From: Hydrogenophilus thiooxidans
GTDB lineage: Bacteria; Pseudomonadota; Gammaproteobacteria; Burkholderiales; Rhodocyclaceae
Length of the DNA: 64,000 nt
Direction of reading: 5' to 3'
NCBI RefSeq assembly: GCF_019049855.1
Contig: NZ_JAHLSY010000010.1
Span: 30,609-94,608 of the forward strand
The position numbers were made by a program, and so were the translations under genes. How positions within the stretch are numbered: the first letter of the stretch is position 1; the number at the start of each line of letters is the position of its first letter. A model generated the notes under the pieces. The model was not told the origin of the DNA and did not search any database. It worked only from the letters and a program-made list of their open reading frames with translations. Positions 59,248-64,000 of the stretch are shown here, in pieces.

Positions 59248-61482
59248 TCACCCTTCTTGCTTCACCGCAACGGGTTGGATGGGAATAAAATAACCATCTT
59301 TCCCAACCGGCGTCAGCGGCAACCCGAGTTTTTCCCGCCGCTTCCGTTCTGCGGCCAACGGCGGGCAAGCATGGGGATCATGGTACAGTACCATGCAATC
59401 CAGGCAAAGCATGCATTCACGGTGGTCGATTCGGCCAACCGCATCGATCGCCAACGACCCACAGCCACGCGCACAGGCCGTGCATTGCGTGCATTCCGCC
59501 TTCCGACGCAATCCGAACCACCGGAACGTCGTTGGCAACGCCAGCGCAGCACCCAGCGGGCAGAGATATTTGCAGAAAGGTCGCTCCATGAAGAGGGAAA
59601 GCCCAAGGAGTACCGAGGCATAAGCGGCAAAGAGTCCTCCCCGCTCCAGGATTCCCACCAAGAATGTCGTTTTGAACGGCTCCACTTCCGCCAACTTCTC
59701 GGCAAGCGGCATCGAAAACGCGGATACGGTGAGCAAGAACAGGAAAATGCCGTATTTCAGATTTTTCAACCGCAGGTGCCAACGCATTGGTAGTTGAAAT
59801 TGAAACCGTTTCAACCCAACCCGTTGCGCCACTTTGAAAAGCAATTCCGAAAGCGAACCGAACGGACAAGCCCAGCCGCAGAACAGGCCGCGCCCCCAGA
59901 CGAAAACCGTGACGACGATGAAAATCCAGAACAGGAAAATGAAGGGATCGGTGAGAAACAGCTCCCAGCGCCACTCGGTCAACAAACTATGGAACCACGT
60001 CAATACCTGGGTGATTGACGGTTGCGCCAGTAGGTGCCAACCGAAGAAGAAGACGCTGATCAGCCAAAAGGCGTACTTGAACCCATCGACAGGCCATTTC
60101 CGTTTGCGGGTCGCTTGGGCAGTCAGACGATCACGCGCCGCGTAAACCCCTGCCATTGCCAGCAATGTCGCGACGAACAGACCGATCTCCACCGTCCGGG
60201 TTTTCCAGAAACGCATCCAGCTCGCCTCGGGTTTGGGCAACTCCGGTCGCCCCCCCTCCAGCATCGATTCCGGCAACCAATAGCTCTGCCCAAAACTCAC
60301 GTACTCACGATGACCGGTCAGTTTGTCGACGATTCGGTTCCCAAGAAACACGAACTCCCACGGATAGGCAGCCGAAAAAGCTGGATCACGGACGATGAAA
60401 ATCCCCGATTCGTCGAAAACCGGCGTTCCCTCTGCGACCAGATCGTAAAGTGGCACGTAGTCGAGATCGCGGAACGTGAACACATCACCCAATTGGCGCA
60501 ACTGGATCCGATCGAACACGCCCCCTCGAACGAATCCCGATCCTTTGAACGATTCGCTACCAGCGGTTCGAATGACGAAAATCGCATTTTCACCTGGTTT
60601 GAGCCGTGCCATCAGGCTTTCCCAACCCGCTTCTCCCAACAGACTTTTCCCGACGTCGGGATGGTCGAGCAACCCGAACCGCACTTCGAGCGCGGGCGTT
60701 TCACCTGGTTTCGCATCACCCGCTGCCCCTGCTGCTGCGTTCATGCTTGACGGGGTATCCCAACCGAGGTCAGAAGGATAGACTCGTAACGTGTGTACCA
60801 GCCCCAGCTGCTCGAGTTCATACCAAGAATAGCGTTTCCCGGTGGTCACGAAATGCGCTTCTGGGCGCTCCACCTGGGTGATCAAGCCAACCTGGCGGCC
60901 AACCGCACGCGCCACCGCACGCACGATCTGGTTTTGCACCACCACCGTGACCGTGGCTCCAGAGAGGCCATCGATCCCGATCGCATTACCGCTTTCGTCT
61001 TCAACCTTACCGATCTCGATACGCTTGGTGATCGGTTTCCCGGTGTATTGTTCGTTGAATGCGATCAATTTCTCTTCTGGAATACCCAAAAGCAGGATCG
61101 GTTCCGAATGGTTGAGTAATGCCACCCGCGCAAATCGACCATCACGCGTGATGCCGATCAGGGAAATCATGGTTTTCCCGGAATAGGCGGGAATTTTGGT
61201 GACGTCGGTGGAAAGCGCAATATAGCCCAGTAATTGCTTTTTGCCCCCTTCGTCACGCCACGCTTCGACATAGGGGGGATTTCCCATGCGCTGCGAAAAA
61301 CGATTCGCTTCAGGAAAGACCGCGTTGCAGGGTGCGTAAGCGCAGAGGTCGGGAGCAGAAAAGAGCGCGACAGGCAATTGTGCTTGGTAGAGTTTGGCGT
61401 TCGGTGCTGCTGCTACTGTGGCAGCAACCAGCCAAACGAGCAGCGCCCCGAACCCATGCACGAAACGATAGCGACCAACCAC
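59248..61482 (-). CDS. nosR: NosR, membrane FMN-binding Fe-S flavoprotein
   Basis: A 744-residue protein. Signal peptide (about 1-25); a periplasmic FMN-binding domain whose flavin-threonine motif reads DGLSGATVT near residue 175; five or six membrane helices from about 430; a cytosolic CxxxCP pair (FCGWACPFGS, FCKYLCPLGA); and two [4Fe-4S] ferredoxin motifs (CTQCTACARGC, CMLCLDC...HDPHAC). NosR passes quinol-derived electrons to NosZ and supports its expression and maturation. It lies 69 bases after nosZ, beyond a hairpin, and reads as the second gene rather than the usual first. Confidence 0.95.
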   Translation of the reverse strand: MVGRYRFVHGFGALLVWLVAATVAAAPNAKLYQAQLPVALFSAPDLCAYAPCNAVFPEANRFSQRMGNPPYVEAWRDEGGKKQLLGYIALSTDVTKIPAYSGKTMISLIGITRDGRFARVALLNHSEPILLLGIPEEKLIAFNEQYTGKPITKRIEIGKVEDESGNAIGIDGLSGATVTVVVQNQIVRAVARAVGRQVGLITQVERPEAHFVTTGKRYSWYELEQLGLVHTLRVYPSDLGWDTPSSMNAAAGAAGDAKPGETPALEVRFGLLDHPDVGKSLLGEAGWESLMARLKPGENAIFVIRTAGSESFKGSGFVRGGVFDRIQLRQLGDVFTFRDLDYVPLYDLVAEGTPVFDESGIFIVRDPAFSAAYPWEFVFLGNRIVDKLTGHREYVSFGQSYWLPESMLEGGRPELPKPEASWMRFWKTRTVEIGLFVATLLAMAGVYAARDRLTAQATRKRKWPVDGFKYAFWLISVFFFGWHLLAQPSITQVLTWFHSLLTEWRWELFLTDPFIFLFWIFIVVTVFVWGRGLFCGWACPFGSLSELLFKVAQRVGLKRFQFQLPMRWHLRLKNLKYGIFLFLLTVSAFSMPLAEKLAEVEPFKTTFLVGILERGGLFAAYASVLLGLSLFMERPFCKYLCPLGAALALPTTFRWFGLRRKAECTQCTACARGCGSLAIDAVGRIDHRECMLCLDCMVLYHDPHACPPLAAERKRREKLGLPLTPVGKDGYFIPIQPVAVKQEG

Positions 61483-61507
61483 GATTGTCTCCTGTTGGGG
61501 GAAACGC

Positions 61508-61532
61508 GCGCTGCCCCTCGAAAGGGCAGCGC
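61508..61532 (-). other. Intercistronic hairpin between nosZ and nosR
   Basis: GCGCTGCCC (61508-61516) pairs perfectly with GGGCAGCGC (61524-61532), loop 7 bases. No T-run follows on the minus strand. It may protect the nosZ message from 3' decay or attenuate read-through into nosR, so nosZ could be made in excess. Confidence 0.62.
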
Positions 61533-61551
61533 ATCTGTCAATGCAGAACCG

Positions 61552-63468
61552 TCACGCCGGACGGACGATCATCCGTGAACGCATCTCCAAGTGGAGCGCA
61601 TGGCAGAAGTGGGTGCAATAACACCAGAAAACGCCGGGTTTGTCTGCGATGAACGTGACCGACCGGGTCTCTTGCGGGTTGACAATGAAGTTGATGTCGT
61701 ATTCGGGAATCGCGAAACCGTGCGTGAGGTCTTCGACGATATCCATATTGGTGACGATGATCGTGACTTCGTCGCCAACCTTCACTTCGAACTCGCGCAA
61801 TTGGTACTGCGGCGCGTATGCAGCGACCTTCACCGTCACCTTGTTGCCCTCGCGGAACACACCCGAGTCTTCGACCCGTTTCAACGCCAGCGGGTGTTCG
61901 TCGAGCTTACCCACTTGTTGCGTCCGAATGCGGTCTCGGCGCACGATGATGAAATCGTGCGGTTCGGGATAAGTGGGATGATCGGCCAGAAGCTTCATCT
62001 TTTCGCTGCGGATGTCGATGAGCTGTTCGTTTTCCGGATGGAGAGGCCCCACCGGCAAGAAACGGTCTTTTGAGAACTTACACCCCGTGAGGAGGAACTG
62101 ACCGTCGGCCTCTTTCGTCTCACCCATCGATGCGTTGAGATGCCCAGGCTGATAATGGACGTCGACGCGGTCAATCACGTACTGCACCGACTTGTCACCT
62201 TGGTAGTAGCGGATCGCTTTGTCAATATTCCATTTAACGATCTGGCTGTCGAGAAAGAGCGTGGTATAGGCATTCCCCCGCCCGTCGAAAGTGGTATGCA
62301 GCGGCCCCAACCCCACTTCCACTTCGGCAACCACTGCTTTGCGAATATCGTCGAGTTTGCCATCGAACCAGTCGGCTACTTTCGCCACTTCGATCACAGT
62401 GACCGTCGGTGAAAGTTTCCCGGAGCAGACCATGTACTTCCCATCCGGGCTCGCATTGACTCCGTGCGGATTCTTTGGAACCGGCACATAAGCGGTAAGC
62501 GCCGTCTTCGGATCCTGGTTGGCCGCCCGCGTTCCATCAACTACCGGTACTTTCGAATTGCCGATCGTAAAATATTTCCCTTCTTTGATCGCCTTTTCGA
62601 TCCGTGCGATATCGAAGAAGACGCAGGCATCGACTTCACGCGCCATCATCTCTTCATAACGGACGCCGTTTTCAGTGTTGTACTGGTTCGCGCACGCGAA
62701 ACGCCCGTCGAACGATGTGGCAACCAGATCCATGTTACCGTCGACTTTGCACTGCCAGCGCACTTCCATCGTCTCGGCGTCGACGCAGGTAAAGAGCGCG
62801 AAGTATTTCGATGGATCGTCAAGATCACGTCCATCGTTAGGTTGCGGAATATGGAATTCACATCCACAGAAGACTCGGGTGGTGTAGTTGATTTTCGGGT
62901 CGACCGGATCCCGTTTATCCGGGAAAATTCCGTGGAACCCTTGAATATTCGGGATCTTGGTGATCTTGTCGACTTCGAAACGATCACCTCGAATGCGCGC
63001 GATTCGCCCATGAGTTTTGTCGTTTACCCAAAAATATTTCCCGTCGTAGGTACCATCTTTATAAGAACCATGGACGTGGTGGGTGTCCCCAGTCTTGAAC
63101 AGCAAAGAACCGTCTGGTTTGGTCCCGATGATCGCCTTACTCTCGTTGGTGATGCCCCAGCCACTCATACAGTCAATGTTGAAGACCGGGATACGTTTAA
63201 TCTCGCGGCCACTGGGCAATCCCAATATCCTAACTTCCCCTGAGTGACCCCCCGACCAGATCCCATAGTAGGTATCGAGCTCACCAGGCTTCATGTGGAC
63301 CTTGAGTTCGTCCCCTTCTTTAGTCGCTGCTACGGCCTCACGGCTAGAGGTTGTCGTAACCACCACACCTGCCGACAAACCTGCGCCTGCTAAACCGGCC
63401 AACGCCGCCGCGCCCAAGAAACCACGCCGCCGTTCGTCAACGACCATTTCTCTCTCTTTAGGTTTCAT
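61552..63468 (-). CDS. nosZ: Nitrous oxide reductase (clade I, Tat-exported)
   Basis: A 638-residue periplasmic enzyme reducing N2O to N2. A Tat signal (DERRRGFLGAA, residues 11-21) marks clade I. The beta-propeller carries the CuZ histidines in DTHHVHGSYKDG, GFHGIFP, CEFHIPQ, NPHGVN, GPLHTTF and PGHLNASM. The C-terminal cupredoxin domain holds CuA in CYCTHFCHALHLEM. All ligand blocks appear intact. The ATG at 63468 has AAGGAG seven bases upstream. It is the first gene of the nos cluster and lies behind an FNR-class promoter. Confidence 0.97.
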   Translation of the reverse strand: MKPKEREMVVDERRRGFLGAAALAGLAGAGLSAGVVVTTTSSREAVAATKEGDELKVHMKPGELDTYYGIWSGGHSGEVRILGLPSGREIKRIPVFNIDCMSGWGITNESKAIIGTKPDGSLLFKTGDTHHVHGSYKDGTYDGKYFWVNDKTHGRIARIRGDRFEVDKITKIPNIQGFHGIFPDKRDPVDPKINYTTRVFCGCEFHIPQPNDGRDLDDPSKYFALFTCVDAETMEVRWQCKVDGNMDLVATSFDGRFACANQYNTENGVRYEEMMAREVDACVFFDIARIEKAIKEGKYFTIGNSKVPVVDGTRAANQDPKTALTAYVPVPKNPHGVNASPDGKYMVCSGKLSPTVTVIEVAKVADWFDGKLDDIRKAVVAEVEVGLGPLHTTFDGRGNAYTTLFLDSQIVKWNIDKAIRYYQGDKSVQYVIDRVDVHYQPGHLNASMGETKEADGQFLLTGCKFSKDRFLPVGPLHPENEQLIDIRSEKMKLLADHPTYPEPHDFIIVRRDRIRTQQVGKLDEHPLALKRVEDSGVFREGNKVTVKVAAYAPQYQLREFEVKVGDEVTIIVTNMDIVEDLTHGFAIPEYDINFIVNPQETRSVTFIADKPGVFWCYCTHFCHALHLEMRSRMIVRPA

Positions 63469-63502
63469 CGCTTCGCTCCTTGCCAATGGAAACAGCGAAA
63501 GC

Positions 63503-63508
63503 ATCATA
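63503..63508 (-). promoter_or_regulatory. nosZ promoter -10 element
   Basis: TATGAT on the minus strand predicts a start at 63496, 28 bases before the nosZ ATG. The usual -35 is replaced by the FNR box, as in class II activated promoters. Confidence 0.68.
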
Positions 63509-63530
63509 GTAAAAGACTTGATTTTTTACC

Positions 63531-63544
63531 TTGATCTCTGTCAA
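63531..63544 (-). promoter_or_regulatory. FNR box of nosZ, promoter-proximal
   Basis: TTGAT-CTCT-GTCAA has one mismatch to TTGAT-N4-ATCAA. Its centre is at -41.5 from the start predicted by the TATGAT -10. The site could bind FNR/Anr or an NO-sensing Dnr-type relative, which share this consensus. Confidence 0.75.
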
Positions 63545-63602
63545 TTTTTCGTACCCGATCAAAGCATAAATTTCTGAAAAATCATTAGATTACTTTTTAA
63601 AC

Positions 63603-63616
63603 CTGATCTATATCAA
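63603..63616 (-). promoter_or_regulatory. FNR-like box upstream of nosZ, distal
   Basis: CTGAT-CTAT-ATCAA, one mismatch, centred near -113.5 from the predicted nosZ start. Confidence 0.5.
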
Positions 63617-63634
63617 GATCACGAAAACCAGATT

Positions 63635-63648
63635 CTTGATCTAGCGCA
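63635..63648 (-). promoter_or_regulatory. Weak FNR-like box upstream of nosZ, most distal
   Basis: TTGAT-CTAG-CGCAA, two mismatches in the second half-site, centred near -145.5. It may be chance. Confidence 0.3.
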
Positions 63649-63795
63649 AATGATGATCATCCAAACAACCAAAGCCTCGACGGGCATTGGACAGATGAGG
63701 TAGTTTCCTTGGAATTTTTTTGGGGAGTGCAGAGGTGGTCCCCGCTTACCGGGTGAACCTCCCGCGACTCAAAGAATTGAACTACTTGCGGAAGG

Positions 63796-64000
63796 CTATT
63801 CAGTCTCGCTTTCCACCGCCACGACGGTGCGCTGGCGTTTGCTGAATTCAATCCCCACCAGGTGCACCGGCACCCCTTGGCCGCGGTACTTTTCGGCATA
63901 GCCTTTGGCACGAAGTTGCGCAAGCGCTGCTCCTTCGGGTTTGTCCGCAACCACTTTGAATTCGAACAGATAGATCCGCTCCGGGAGCTTCACCGTAAGA
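63796..64000 (-). CDS. PD-(D/E)XK nuclease-domain protein, C-terminal part (5' end outside window)
   Basis: The last 67 or so residues of a protein running off the right edge. YLFEFKVV supplies the E-x-K of a PD-(D/E)XK site, followed by LAQLRAKGYAEKYRGQGVPVHLVGIEFSKRQRTVVAVE. This is the standard ending of the AAA-ATPase-like plus PD-(D/E)XK_9 family common in anaerobes and often present in several copies per genome. The remainder, with the ATPase-like domain, is not visible. The role of the family is unknown. The frame stays open to base 64000. Confidence 0.75.
   Translation of the reverse strand, partial: LTVKLPERIYLFEFKVVADKPEGAALAQLRAKGYAEKYRGQGVPVHLVGIEFSKRQRTVVAVESETE

Larger units (their letters stand above)
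63469..63795. other. nosZ upstream regulatory region
   Basis: A 327-base AT-richer stretch without a gene, between nosZ and the nuclease-family gene (both minus strand). It holds the -10, three FNR-like boxes (listed separately) and, at 63700-63770, GC-rich sequence with no clear terminator for the nuclease gene. Confidence 0.7.

Noticed and set aside
63700..63775. Imperfect GAGGT/ACCTC inverted repeat as a terminator of the nuclease gene
   Set aside because: The stem is interrupted and no T-run follows on the minus strand. Support was too weak.

Overview
This 64 kb window is gene-dense, high-GC chromosomal DNA from a betaproteobacterium. The evidence is the linkage groups: uvrB next to an aspartate/aromatic aminotransferase, clpS-clpA, xseB-ispA-dxs, recR-ybaB-dnaX-ffs, hemC-hemD-hemX-hemY diverging from ppc, sspA-sspB behind petABC, and groESL under a CIRCE operator. 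A clade-I (Tat-type) nitrous oxide reductase cluster, isocitrate lyase, class I fructose-1,6-bisphosphatase and PEP carboxylase would fit a facultatively denitrifying, possibly autotrophic organism. A Hydrogenophilus-like member of the Hydrogenophilales is my best guess. That placement is inference from gene content; no 16S gene is present.

Layout. 1-9.5 kb: the 3' end of a probable rne, a low-molecular-weight phosphatase, uvrB, an aminotransferase, clpSA, rraA and a Na/Pi-type transporter. 9.6-14.3 kb: isocitrate lyase with a clear promoter and terminator, an SpoIIAA-like protein, a sulfurtransferase, murI and queG. 14.3-25.1 kb: a long plus-strand run tsaE-amiC, then ribF-ileS-lspA-fkpB-ispH-xseB-ispA-dxs with many start/stop overlaps. 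25.1-32.2 kb: folE2, a BI-1 family membrane protein, an HPF-like protein, a NhaR-type regulator with a zinc-type CDF transporter, tRNA-Leu(CAA), queA, tgt and a YjfB-like small protein. 32.3-37.9 kb: groESL, fbp, a dadA-like oxidase and sspAB. 38-40.7 kb: the cytochrome bc1 operon. 40.7-48.6 kb: recR-ybaB-dnaX, SRP RNA and the hem operon.

48.6-64 kb is the anaerobic-respiration part. ppc is followed by ubiU-ubiV-ubiT (oxygen-independent ubiquinone synthesis). These converge, 3 bases apart, on a nine-gene minus-strand cluster: nosZ-nosR-orf143-nosD-nosF-nosY-nosL-orf214-nosL-like. The two transcription units would supply the quinone pool and the terminal N2O reductase that draws on it.

The most interesting signal is regulatory. 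FNR-type boxes sit exactly at -41.5 from the inferred starts of ubiU and nosZ, and at -61.5 from the inferred start of petABC, the bc1 complex lying between them. This suggests one oxygen-sensing regulon covering quinone synthesis, bc1 and N2O reduction. The least-described genes are two proteins I cannot assign to a family, inside the nos cluster: a soluble CxxC/His-rich protein between two NosL-family genes, and a small membrane protein between nosR and nosD. Every coordinate, spacing and motif was read by eye. No search or alignment was run.
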